The position numbers were made by a program, and so were the translations under genes. A stretch of 58,342 nucleotides of DNA from Bryobacteraceae bacterium. Its GTDB lineage: Bacteria > Acidobacteriota > Terriglobia > Bryobacterales > Bryobacteraceae. This document shows, piece by piece, positions 50,898-58,342 of this stretch. The stretch covers positions 1 through 58,342 of the forward strand of contig JANWVY010000014.1 of the NCBI GenBank assembly GCA_025056455.1, in the 5' to 3' direction. Position 1 is the stretch's first letter. Each line of letters starts with the position of its first letter. A model generated the notes under the pieces. That model saw only the letters and a program-made list of their open reading frames with translations. It had not been told where the DNA came from and searched no databases.

Positions 50898-52439
50898 ATG
50901 TTTTCAAACAGCACGCTCCGCCAAGACTTTCTCGCGTCCTTGGTTGTTTTTCTGGTCGCTTTACCTCTTTGCATGGGAATTGCGATCGCATCGGGCGTGC
51001 CTCCAGCGACTGGTTTGTTAACGGGCATCGTCGGGGGCCTGGTGGTGGGCTCGATCGCGGGAGCGCCGTTACAGGTGACCGGGCCTGCGGCGGGATTAGT
51101 GGTCATTGTTTTCAAACTGGTGCAGGATCACGGGGTCGCCATGCTGGGCCCGGTGGTCCTTCTGGCCGGGCTCTTTCAGCTGATGGCCGGTCTTCTGCGG
51201 CTCGGGCAGTGGTTCCGAGCCATTACACCCGATGTCATCTACGGCATGCTGGCCGGAATCGGCGTGCTCATCTTTGCCGGGCAGTTCCATGTGATGCTCG
51301 ATGACCGTCCTCGGGCCAGCGGAATCCAGAACTTGTTTTCCATTCCGGAGGCGATTTACAAAGGCATTTTTCCCATTGACGGCAGCCCGCACGAGATGGC
51401 GGCGCTGCTCGGCCTGTCTAGCATTGTGGTGCTGGTTTTGTGGACCGCTTACCGTCCTGCAGGGCTCAGGTTCTTGCCGGCAGCGTTAGTCGCCGTCGTG
51501 GTGGCGTCTGCAATCGCCGCAATTGGCAGGCTTGAGGTGCGGTATGTCGATGTTCCTTCCACTCTTTTCGCTGCCATTCAGATTCCCACGCTCGAGTTGT
51601 TACAGAAGCTCGCAAGCTGGGAGATGATTTTCGAAGCCCTTGGCTTGGCCTTTGTCGCCAGTGCAGAAACTCAACTTTCGGCTGTGGCCGTCGACAGGAT
51701 GCATGATGGTCCGCGCGCCGATTACGACCGCGAGCTGGTTGCGCAAGGTGTGGGCAACATGGTTTCCGGTCTACTTGGCGGGCTTCCCATGACGGGCGTG
51801 ATTGTGCGCAGCACGGCCAATGTGCAGGCTGGGGCCAAAACCAGGCTTTCCACCATTCTGCACGGCTTGTGGCTTCTGATTCTGGTGGTCTTGTTCCCCG
51901 GAGTACTGCGTTTGATTCCGATTTCCTGCCTGGCGGCGGTTCTCGTCTACACGGGCTGGAAACTGATGAACCCTCAACATGTGCGCAGGCTCGTCAGCTA
52001 TGGAAAACTTCCCCTGGCGATCTATCTGGCGACTGTGGTGGGAATCGTCACCACAGACCTGCTCAAGGGAGTGTTGCTGGGGCTAGCTCTATCCCTGCTC
52101 CGGCTCTTGTACGAGATGACGCACCTCAAGGTGAGGGTGGAACGACCCGACGCCGAGCGGGCGGATCTGCACCTGGAGGGGTCCGCCACCTTTGTGCGGC
52201 TTCCGACCCTTGCCAAGGCGCTTGAATCGGTTCCCCGTGGCGTCGCGCTTCACATCCACTTAGACAAGCTCAATTACATCGACCACGCTTGTTTGGAATT
52301 AATCGGCGATTGGGAAGAGAAGAACAAAATTTATGGCTCGACCCTGGTCGTGGAGTGGGAGGAGCTCGTGTCGCGCTACCGGCGCCCGTTCCGGGAGGAC
52401 ACCACAAGCGAAGCGCGCCGGTTGGTATCTGTGCGTTGA
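50898..52439 (+). CDS. SulP-family anion transporter, probable bicarbonate transporter
   Basis: 513 residues. The membrane domain starts at once (RQDFLASLVVFLVALPLCMGIAIASGVPPATGLLTGIVGG) and includes the SulP core with GAPLQVTGPAAGL and SAETQLSAVAVDRMH, QGVGNMVSGLLGGLPMTGVIVRS. A C-terminal STAS-like domain follows (from ~425, LHIHLDKLNYIDHACLELI). Family members carry sulfate, bicarbonate or dicarboxylates; linkage to the carbonic anhydrase points to bicarbonate, which is inference. A carbonic anhydrase-SulP gene pair is known in several phyla. Confidence 0.88.
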   Translation: MFSNSTLRQDFLASLVVFLVALPLCMGIAIASGVPPATGLLTGIVGGLVVGSIAGAPLQVTGPAAGLVVIVFKLVQDHGVAMLGPVVLLAGLFQLMAGLLRLGQWFRAITPDVIYGMLAGIGVLIFAGQFHVMLDDRPRASGIQNLFSIPEAIYKGIFPIDGSPHEMAALLGLSSIVVLVLWTAYRPAGLRFLPAALVAVVVASAIAAIGRLEVRYVDVPSTLFAAIQIPTLELLQKLASWEMIFEALGLAFVASAETQLSAVAVDRMHDGPRADYDRELVAQGVGNMVSGLLGGLPMTGVIVRSTANVQAGAKTRLSTILHGLWLLILVVLFPGVLRLIPISCLAAVLVYTGWKLMNPQHVRRLVSYGKLPLAIYLATVVGIVTTDLLKGVLLGLALSLLRLLYEMTHLKVRVERPDAERADLHLEGSATFVRLPTLAKALESVPRGVALHIHLDKLNYIDHACLELIGDWEEKNKIYGSTLVVEWEELVSRYRRPFREDTTSEARRLVSVR

Positions 52440-52489
52440 CTTCCAGTTCCGGGCCGTCGAAGATGCTCCCATGCGGCCCGGAGTTGTTT

Positions 52490-53833
52490 CTACTGCTTGA
52501 TGATTTGTCCGTCGCGGCGGCGAATTTCTCCCCAACCTCCGTTCAGCGCTTTACGTTCGCCTTGTTCGCCATACCCAAAGGGATATTTAGCGGCGGCCTT
52601 CATGTCGATTTCAATGCCCCAGCCCGGCTTCTCATTGGGATAAAGGTAGCCGTCTTTTTGTACGGGGCAGCCTTGAAAAACTTCCTGTAACCGCTCGTTG
52701 AAGGGAGTGTATTCCTGAATGCCGAAGTTGTAGCTAACGACATCGAGCGTAATGTTGGCGGCGTGTCCGACGGGGGAAACATCGCCCGGCCCGTGCCAGG
52801 CCGTGCGCACGCCAAAATGTTCTGCCAGGATGGCGATTTTGAGACACGGGGTGAGTCCTCCGGCCTGGCTTACGTGGACGCGAATGTAGTCGATGAGCCG
52901 CTCGGTGATCAGCGGGGTCCACTCATGGGGGCTGTTAAAAAGTTCTCCCATGGCAATGGGTGTCGTGCAGGACTGGCGGATGAGCCGGAACCAGGCCAGA
53001 TCCTCCGGGGAGAGAGGGTCTTCGAAGAAGAACAGCCGGAATTTCTCCACGTCTTTACACATCTGCAAGGCCTGTGTGGGCGTGATGCGCTCGTGGACAT
53101 CGTGCAACAGTTCAATCTCATCGCCGAGCTGCTTGCGGCACTCTTCGAACAGTTTGAGAGCGCGGCGAATGTAGGCGGCAGGTTCAAACACCGGACCGCT
53201 GTGCAAGGCGGGGACGCGCGCCGCTCCGCCGCGCGAGCCATAACCGGCCATGCCGGGCACACCCACTTGCACGCGCACGTGGCGGAAGCCCCGCTCTATC
53301 CATTGCTTGGCGCTGTCGATGCACTCCTGGATTTCGGCGCCGCTTGCGTGAGCGTAGCAATCGGCCGCTTCCCGCACCTTGCCGCCCAGCAACTGGTAGA
53401 CGGGCATGCCCGCTTGTCGTCCTTTAATGTCCCATAAAGCCTGATCGACGCCGCTGATAGCGTTATTTAGGACCGGACCGTTGCGCCAGTAGGAGGAGTT
53501 GTAACAGGCATGCCAGATGTCCTCGATCCGATCGGCGGGTTTGCCAATCAAAAAGGGACGCAAGTATCGCTCGACGGCGGCGACGACGAGATCGGCACGC
53601 TGCGTGAAGCAGGCGCAGCCGTAACCGTAAAGCCCGTCCTGATCGGTGATCACCTTGACCACCGGCAGGCGCAAACCTGCGGGTGCGGTCTGAATCACTT
53701 GGATGTCTTTAATTTTTGGCGAAGGCATGCCCCGAGTAGCCTGCGCCACCGCCTGTTGAGCGGCCGCCTGGCGTTGGGGAAGAAGGGTTGCTCCGCCCGC
53801 GGCGGCCAGTTGCAAGACACTGCGTCGATTCAT
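52490..53833 (-). CDS. exported mannonate dehydratase-like enolase superfamily enzyme
   Basis: 447 residues from ATG 53833, preferred over 53842 because GGGAG then lies nine bases upstream. A twin-arginine-type signal (MNRRSVLQLAAAGG) begins the protein. The rest matches the ManD/RspA family: YGYGCACFTQRADLVV, SSYWRNGPVLNNAISGVDQALWD, metal ligands D245 (LLHDVHER, with H247), E271 (FFEDP) and E297 (MGELF), and H347 (WHGPGD). Activity on D-mannonate or another sugar acid is likely but not shown. Convergent with the SulP gene. Confidence 0.87.
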   Translation of the reverse strand: MNRRSVLQLAAAGGATLLPQRQAAAQQAVAQATRGMPSPKIKDIQVIQTAPAGLRLPVVKVITDQDGLYGYGCACFTQRADLVVAAVERYLRPFLIGKPADRIEDIWHACYNSSYWRNGPVLNNAISGVDQALWDIKGRQAGMPVYQLLGGKVREAADCYAHASGAEIQECIDSAKQWIERGFRHVRVQVGVPGMAGYGSRGGAARVPALHSGPVFEPAAYIRRALKLFEECRKQLGDEIELLHDVHERITPTQALQMCKDVEKFRLFFFEDPLSPEDLAWFRLIRQSCTTPIAMGELFNSPHEWTPLITERLIDYIRVHVSQAGGLTPCLKIAILAEHFGVRTAWHGPGDVSPVGHAANITLDVVSYNFGIQEYTPFNERLQEVFQGCPVQKDGYLYPNEKPGWGIEIDMKAAAKYPFGYGEQGERKALNGGWGEIRRRDGQIIKQ

Positions 53834-54005
53834 GGCATTCATCTCCCGGTGAAATGAAAGACCAATCTTAATGCATCGCGAGCCTCGCTGGGTACTTTCT
53901 CGGCGATGCCTGGTCAGGGCCGGTCCAAAGCCCAACCGCCACGTCCTTGCCGCGGTGCCCAGGGTCTTTCTTTTTTCCCGGCCCCCGTCAGAGAATAGAA
54001 GTTCC

Positions 54006-55391
54006 ATGGCTAGAGCTTTTTCACTCGTTCCGAAGCCGGTCCCGCGCGTGGAGACGAAATACCGGCGGATTACGACGGCGCTACCCTGCCCGCAATCGGT
54101 TCCAGTTCTTGAGAAGCTTCACAAGTACGAGTTGCGGGCTATGCTCGGCCAGCCGCCGGTGCTCTGGGATCGCGCCGAGGGATTCCAGGTTTGGGATCCA
54201 GCTGGTAACTGTTGGATTGACTGGTCCTCGGGCGTGCTCATCGCCAACGCAGGACACAGCCACCCGGATGTCATCCGGGCGATCCAGGAGCAAACCGAGA
54301 AACACGTGCTTGCTACCTACATGTTCCCCAATGAAGCGCGGGCGCGTTTTTGCGAGCGTTTTGCGGAACTGCTTCCTGAAAACCACCGCAAAATCTTTTT
54401 GCTCTCCACCGGGTCGGAGGCTGTTGAGTGCGCCATTAAGCTTTGCCGCACGCATGGCATTAAGGTGGGTGGTCGCAAGAAGAATATCATTGTGAGCTAC
54501 GACAAGGCGTTTCACGGCCGGACGCTTGGCGCGCAGCAGGCGGGAGGGATTCCCGCGTTGAAAGAATGGATTGTGAATCTCGATCCCGGCTTCGTGCAAG
54601 TGCCCTTTCCGGACGGCTATCGCACGCCAGACGTCAGCTTTGATTTCTTCCTGAAGTGTCTGGCCGAGGCCGGCGTCGAGGGTCCCAATGTTGCTGGCGT
54701 GATCCTAGAAACCTATCAAGGCGGGAGCGCGGCATTTGCGCCGGTTGAATACATGCAGAAGCTGCGCCAGTGGTGTGACGCGCACAAAGCCTTGCTGGTT
54801 TGCGATGAAGTGCAGGCGGGCTTTGGACGCACCGGAAAACTGTGGGGCTTCGAGCACTATGGGATCGTGCCTGACCTCACCACCTGGGGGAAAGGAATTA
54901 CCAGCTCGCTGCCGCTGGCGGCCGTCGCTGGCCGGGCGGACGTGATGGATCTTCATCCGCCTGGCAGCATGAGCTCGACGCATACTGGAAGTCCGGTGTG
55001 CGCCGCTGCGGCTCTTGCCTCACTGGAGGTCATCCTGCGCGACAACCTCGTGGAGAACGCCCGCCAGATGGGCGAACTCCTGCATGCGCGCCTCCAGGCG
55101 TTGGCCGCCAAGCAACCGCAGATTGGCGCGGTGGCCGGCAAGGGCCTGGTGGCTGGCGTAGCCTGCGTCAAACCGGGTACGCAGGAGCCGGACGGCGATT
55201 TTGCTTGGGATGTTGTGGAGGCATGCATGGAGAAGGGGCTACTCATGTTTGCCCCAGTTGGATATGGTGGAGCCACGATCAAGATTTGCCCCCCGCTGGT
55301 GATTCACCAAGAAGCGCTGCTTGAAAGCTTGGACGTTTTTGAGGAAGCGTTTGTCGAGGTGGCGGCCCGGCTGGAGACTGTGGCTCGATGA
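54006..55391 (+). CDS. class III aminotransferase (GabT-like)
   Basis: 461 residues from ATG 54006; an in-frame extension upstream looks non-coding. Fold type I features: WSSGVLIANAGHSHP, STGSEAVECAIKLCRTHG, YDKAFHGRTLGAQQAGG, CDEVQAGFGRTGK (D267) and the PLP lysine K296 in TWGKGITSSLPLAAV. The family includes 4-aminobutyrate and other omega-amino-acid or amino-sugar aminotransferases. Its stop overlaps the next gene by four bases; the oxidoreductase partner suggests a joint pathway on a sugar-like substrate. Confidence 0.88.
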   Translation: MARAFSLVPKPVPRVETKYRRITTALPCPQSVPVLEKLHKYELRAMLGQPPVLWDRAEGFQVWDPAGNCWIDWSSGVLIANAGHSHPDVIRAIQEQTEKHVLATYMFPNEARARFCERFAELLPENHRKIFLLSTGSEAVECAIKLCRTHGIKVGGRKKNIIVSYDKAFHGRTLGAQQAGGIPALKEWIVNLDPGFVQVPFPDGYRTPDVSFDFFLKCLAEAGVEGPNVAGVILETYQGGSAAFAPVEYMQKLRQWCDAHKALLVCDEVQAGFGRTGKLWGFEHYGIVPDLTTWGKGITSSLPLAAVAGRADVMDLHPPGSMSSTHTGSPVCAAAALASLEVILRDNLVENARQMGELLHARLQALAAKQPQIGAVAGKGLVAGVACVKPGTQEPDGDFAWDVVEACMEKGLLMFAPVGYGGATIKICPPLVIHQEALLESLDVFEEAFVEVAARLETVAR

Positions 55392-56635
55392 GCACTTCCG
55401 CCTTTGTTCCCAAAGTTTGTTTGATCGGCGGCGGAATGATTGCCCACGATCAGATCCTGCCGTCGCTTTATCAGCTCCAGCGCCTGAAAGCCATTGGTGA
55501 AATTTGGGTATGCTCGCAGCATGGAAAGACGACCCGCGCCCTGGCCGAGGCAGAGCCAATCCGCCGGGCCTTTCCAGGGTTTTCCTTTGTCCGCTATCCG
55601 AAGGATGACAGCGGCCCATATCCATTGCTTTACCGAGATGTGATTGCTGCGCTACCCCCGCGGCAAATCGTCGTTGTGGCTGTGCCCGACCCCTTGCACT
55701 TTGATGTCGTCATGACCGCCTTGCGGTGTGATCAGCATGTAATGTGCGTGAAGCCGCTTGTGCTCAAAGTAGAGCACGCAGAGCAGATTGAGCGCGAGGC
55801 GCGAGCCCGGGGGCTCGTCGTCGGAGTGGAGTACCACAAGCGCTTTGATGATCGGAGCCTGATGGCGCGCCGCCGTTATCGAGAAGGCCTCTTTGGCGAG
55901 TTTAAATTAGGCTGCGCGCGCCTGATGGAAAAGTGGTATTACCGCCATTCGAATTTCCAGAACTGGTGTACGGTGGAAAACTCGGACGCCTTCACCTACA
56001 TCGGTTGCCACTATGTAGATTTAGTCCACTTCATTACCGGCCTGTTGCCGCATTCGGTGAGCGTCTATGGGATTCAAGATAAGTATCCGAACGGAAACAT
56101 GGGATTTCTGTGGACGGATGCGCGGATCATCTGGCAAAACGGGGCATGTCTAAACGTGCAGAACTCGCTGAGCTTCCCCGACGCTGCGCCAGGAACCAAC
56201 ACCCAGGGCATGTCGCTCTATTTCGGGGCGCGGGAAGTAGGAGGTTGGCTTGAGCATTCGGATCAGTATCGTGGCCTGCGCTACAGCTACGTCCGGAAGC
56301 CCGAAGGCGCTGGCGCCACGCAATTCGCCGAGCCTAGTCCGGACTATTTCACTTATGTGGATCTGGGCGGCCCCGGCTTGACGCCCGTCGGCTATGGTTA
56401 CCGCTCGATTGAGTACATTATTCGCCAGTGTATTCGTGTGGAGACGGAGGCATCCACTTTGGAGGGCCGTCAAAAACTTCTGAAAGAGATTGACGAACAG
56501 GGGATCATGGCCACGCCAGCCAACTCTCGCTACAACGAGCTGGTGACTGAAGCGGGCCGGCTCTCCATTTTGAATGGCGGCAAGGAGGTTGTGATCGAGT
56601 ATGGCGATTCGCCGCACGTTCGTTTCCGCGATTAG
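55388..56635 (+). CDS. Gfo/Idh/MocA-family oxidoreductase
   Basis: 415 residues. The NAD-binding start is VCLIGGGMIAHDQILPSL. The EKP catalytic motif of the family reads CVKPLVL here (Val for Glu, Lys kept). VGVEYHKRFDDRSLMARR and the IGCHYVDLVHFITGLLPHSVSVYG region match sugar-type dehydrogenases. Substrate is unknown. The start overlaps the aminotransferase stop (ATGA), and its 3' end overlaps the toxin-like gene by 35 bases, so four genes here are tightly coupled. Confidence 0.88.
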   Translation: MSTSAFVPKVCLIGGGMIAHDQILPSLYQLQRLKAIGEIWVCSQHGKTTRALAEAEPIRRAFPGFSFVRYPKDDSGPYPLLYRDVIAALPPRQIVVVAVPDPLHFDVVMTALRCDQHVMCVKPLVLKVEHAEQIEREARARGLVVGVEYHKRFDDRSLMARRRYREGLFGEFKLGCARLMEKWYYRHSNFQNWCTVENSDAFTYIGCHYVDLVHFITGLLPHSVSVYGIQDKYPNGNMGFLWTDARIIWQNGACLNVQNSLSFPDAAPGTNTQGMSLYFGAREVGGWLEHSDQYRGLRYSYVRKPEGAGATQFAEPSPDYFTYVDLGGPGLTPVGYGYRSIEYIIRQCIRVETEASTLEGRQKLLKEIDEQGIMATPANSRYNELVTEAGRLSILNGGKEVVIEYGDSPHVRFRD

Positions 56636-56984
56636 CCTTCTTCTCGGGCTGTGTTTGCTGTTTGGTCTTGCCGTCGCCGAGGGGCCGGGCTTCCGCACGC
56701 GCCGACAACTGGACGAACACTACGCCAAGCATGGAGCTGAGTTTGGGAAGATCACCAAGCAAGAGTATCTCCAACTTGCGCAACAGCTGCGGGACATGCC
56801 CAAGGGGGGCGATGTGCTCGAGGCCGTGCGAGACGATGGCGTCATCACCAGGTTTCACCGCAAGAAAGGCTGGTTCGGGGCGTACAATCCAGACGGCACG
56901 ATTCGCACCTTCTTCGTTCCCAATGATGGTGAACGGTACTTTTGGCGCCAGGCGCGGCGTCCAGCGACGGGAGGCAGGCAATGA
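56601..56984 (+). CDS. small secreted toxin-like protein (predicted RNase-type domain)
   Basis: 127 residues. Residues 1-26 form a signal peptide ending AVA. The mature ~100 residues resemble the C-terminal toxin modules of polymorphic and YD-repeat toxins, with LDEHYAKHGAEFGKITKQEY (37-56), DVLEAVRDDGVITRF (71-85) and FGAYNPDGTIRTFFVPNDG (92-110). Such modules are thought to be BECR-fold RNases; that is a recollection of the pattern, not a search result. H40, H44 and the R/K residues of the beta sheet are candidate catalytic residues. AAGGAGG lies 12 bases before ATG. Its stop overlaps the next gene's ATG by four bases. Confidence 0.65.
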   Translation: MAIRRTFVSAISLLLGLCLLFGLAVAEGPGFRTRRQLDEHYAKHGAEFGKITKQEYLQLAQQLRDMPKGGDVLEAVRDDGVITRFHRKKGWFGAYNPDGTIRTFFVPNDGERYFWRQARRPATGGRQ

Positions 56985-57340
56985 AGGACGCGGAGGTCAA
57001 GCAGCTTCTCAAGTCGGAAGGCTATCCCGAGCATGTGTGGAAAGGGGGCAAAAAGGGGTTGGTGGAGAAGTGGGCTAAGTTTGTGGAGGAGGTCGAAGCG
57101 GGCTACCGTCTGACGCTCGAAGATTACCGCAACGACCTCGACGTGCGCTCGCTCATTGCCCGGCTGGGACTAGATGAGGAAGTTGCTGAGCTCGATGAGC
57201 GATTCCGCCGTTGTTTGGTGTTTAGTGCCAAGGCGATCTGGGAATGCGACCAGCCCCATGCTTTTTGGATTTACGGCTATCCAAAGAACGCCCGAGGCGA
57301 ACTCAAAAAAGATTTACGCGCCGAGGGCTTTTTGTCCTAA
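56981..57340 (+). CDS. putative immunity/partner protein of the toxin-like gene
   Basis: 119 residues, cytoplasmic (no signal), mostly helical and acidic in the middle. GYPEHVWKGGKKGLVEKW (14-31), VEEVEAGYRLTLEDYRNDLDVR (35-56) and a C-terminal aromatic patch (AFWIYGYPKN) are conserved-looking motifs; I recall a widespread uncharacterised family of this pattern but cannot name it. The ATGA overlap with the secreted toxin-like gene and the size fit an inhibitor, as in barnase/barstar. The function is inference from context. Confidence 0.6.
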   Translation: MKDAEVKQLLKSEGYPEHVWKGGKKGLVEKWAKFVEEVEAGYRLTLEDYRNDLDVRSLIARLGLDEEVAELDERFRRCLVFSAKAIWECDQPHAFWIYGYPKNARGELKKDLRAEGFLS

Positions 57341-57371
57341 AGCCGGCCGTTCCATGTCTTGGTAGCGGGCA

Positions 57372-58175
57372 TTAACCCCCGGATTCAAACCCAGGATAGA
57401 GAAGCATCCCACCGTCGACAAAAATCGAAGCTCCCGTGACGTAATCGGAATCATCTGAAGCCAGCCACACGGCCGCCTTCCCGATGTCTTCTGGTTCTCC
57501 AATTCGTTTGTATGGAATGAGCTTCAGGAGGGCCTGGTAGGCCTCTGGCGTTTCCCAGGCCGGGCGGTTAATGGGGGTGCGAATCGCGCCGGGACAAATG
57601 CTGTTGACGCGAATGCGTAGAGGAGCGTACTCCTGGGCGACGCTTTTCATCAGCAGCATCACTCCGCCTTTTGATGCCGCGTAATTCACATGCCCGGCCC
57701 AGGGGATGACTTCATGCACCGAGCTAATGAAGATGATCTTGCCGAGAGCTTTCGATACTGGCCGCATACCCTGCTTTAAGAAGCAGCGAACGGCCTCTCG
57801 CGCGCAAAGAAACTGGCCGGTGAGATTCACCTCAATCACGGTGTTCCACTGCTCGAGGGTCATCTCATGAAAGGCCGCGTCCCGTTGCAAACCAGCGTTA
57901 TTGACTAGAATGTCCAAACCGCCGAACTCGGCCTGTAGGCGTTCAAACATGGCGATCACTTCTGCCTCTTGCGAGACGTCGGCCTGGTGCGTCAGGACGG
58001 CCGACTTCGTGCTTTCGCGAATTTCGTGGGCGATGGCTTCCGCGGTTTCTTTTCCGGAGCGGTAGTTGATCATGACAGTAGCGCCAGCGCCGGCCAGTGC
58101 TGCGGCAATTGCCTTTCCAATTCCGCTAGAGGCTCCCGTGATCAGGGCGCGCTGCCCCGCAAGTGGTCTTTGCAT
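57372..58175 (-). CDS. glucose 1-dehydrogenase-like SDR
   Basis: 267 residues. The cofactor motif is TGASSGIGKA (14-23), then NNAG, the serine region FISSVHEVIPWAG and YAASKGG. IPYKRIGEPEDIGKAAVWLASD and the end DGGMLLYPGFESGG match the Bacillus-type glucose 1-dehydrogenase branch. Substrate may be glucose or another sugar. It is convergent with the putative immunity gene, 31 bases away. Confidence 0.88.
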   Translation of the reverse strand: MQRPLAGQRALITGASSGIGKAIAAALAGAGATVMINYRSGKETAEAIAHEIRESTKSAVLTHQADVSQEAEVIAMFERLQAEFGGLDILVNNAGLQRDAAFHEMTLEQWNTVIEVNLTGQFLCAREAVRCFLKQGMRPVSKALGKIIFISSVHEVIPWAGHVNYAASKGGVMLLMKSVAQEYAPLRIRVNSICPGAIRTPINRPAWETPEAYQALLKLIPYKRIGEPEDIGKAAVWLASDDSDYVTGASIFVDGGMLLYPGFESGG

Positions 58176-58323
58176 GAATCTCCTTTCTCTGCGTTGAGCC
58201 CTTCGTGGCGAGGCAATTCTTCGCGCGAGCTTGCCGCTGATCCCGTGTAGATGGCCCGTGCGCCGCCACGCGTGTTATGATACCGCTTCCTTCAAAGATG
58301 CTTGCAGTAAGCGGGAGGAAGCT

Positions 58324-58342
58324 GTGAAGTTTGGCGTCAATT
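58324..58342 (+). CDS. start of a gene, probably sugar isomerase/epimerase (partial)
   Basis: GTG 58324 is preceded by GGGAGG at 58313-58318 with five bases between. The six visible codons read (M)KFGVN, a common N terminus of TIM-barrel sugar phosphate isomerases/epimerases. The window ends here, so the identity is a guess. The 148-base gap before it holds the divergent promoters with the SDR gene. Confidence 0.4.

Overview
This window looks like chromosomal DNA from a bacterium of the Acidobacteriota, most likely a Bryobacter/Solibacter-type member. That placement is an inference. It rests on a PEP-CTERM protein, a cytochrome c fused to a PHM-like copper domain, a TAT-exported mannonate dehydratase relative, NtrY/NtrX, TrmFO and the general style of the proteins. 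No database search was possible. I see no rRNA, tRNA, CRISPR array, insertion sequence, phage gene or integrative element.

Region 1 (1-16561) is an almost uninterrupted S10-spc-alpha ribosomal supercluster on the + strand: tuf (3' end)-rpsJ-rplCDWB-rpsS-rplV-rpsC-rplP-rpmC-rpsQ-rplN-rplX-rplE-rpsN-rpsH-rplF-rplR-rpsE-rpmD-rplO-secY-adk-map-infA-rpmJ-rpsM-rpsK-rpsD-rpoA-rplQ. S14, S4, L36 and adenylate kinase are all in their zinc-binding (cysteine-containing) forms. Oddities are an intergenic array of short GNRA-type hairpins before rpsN, an IF-1 with a repetitive charged N-terminal extension, a long tail on S3 and a structured leader before rpsD.

Region 2 (16590-30913) has a ferrous iron uptake cassette (feoAB) with its own near-leaderless promoter, a PEP-CTERM protein, thioredoxin reductase behind a terminator-like hairpin, an AcuI-type reductase, an ArgD-like aminotransferase with an SDR, a secreted amidohydrolase-VanX fusion, the NtrY/NtrX two-component pair, a PilZ protein and an exported RidA homologue.

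Region 3 (30952-41763) has the cytochrome-PHM protein, valS, a minus-strand operon (PGI-like protein, 47-residue membrane protein, rph, rdgB, yjbQ), the trmFO-xerC pair and a secreted protein made of three repeats.

Region 4 (41863-52439) has L-rhamnose isomerase with an MFS transporter, glgC, a metallo-beta-lactamase-fold protein, purB, a lone receiver protein, thiS, two small exported or membrane proteins of unknown role, and a carbonic anhydrase-SulP pair.

Region 5 (52490-58342) has an exported ManD-like enolase-superfamily enzyme, a class III aminotransferase-Gfo/Idh pair that overlaps a small secreted toxin-like protein and a putative immunity partner, a glucose-dehydrogenase-like SDR and the first codons of another gene.

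The best candidates for something undescribed are the secreted toxin-like/immunity-like pair (56601-57340) and the amidohydrolase-D,D-dipeptidase fusion (24204-26441).
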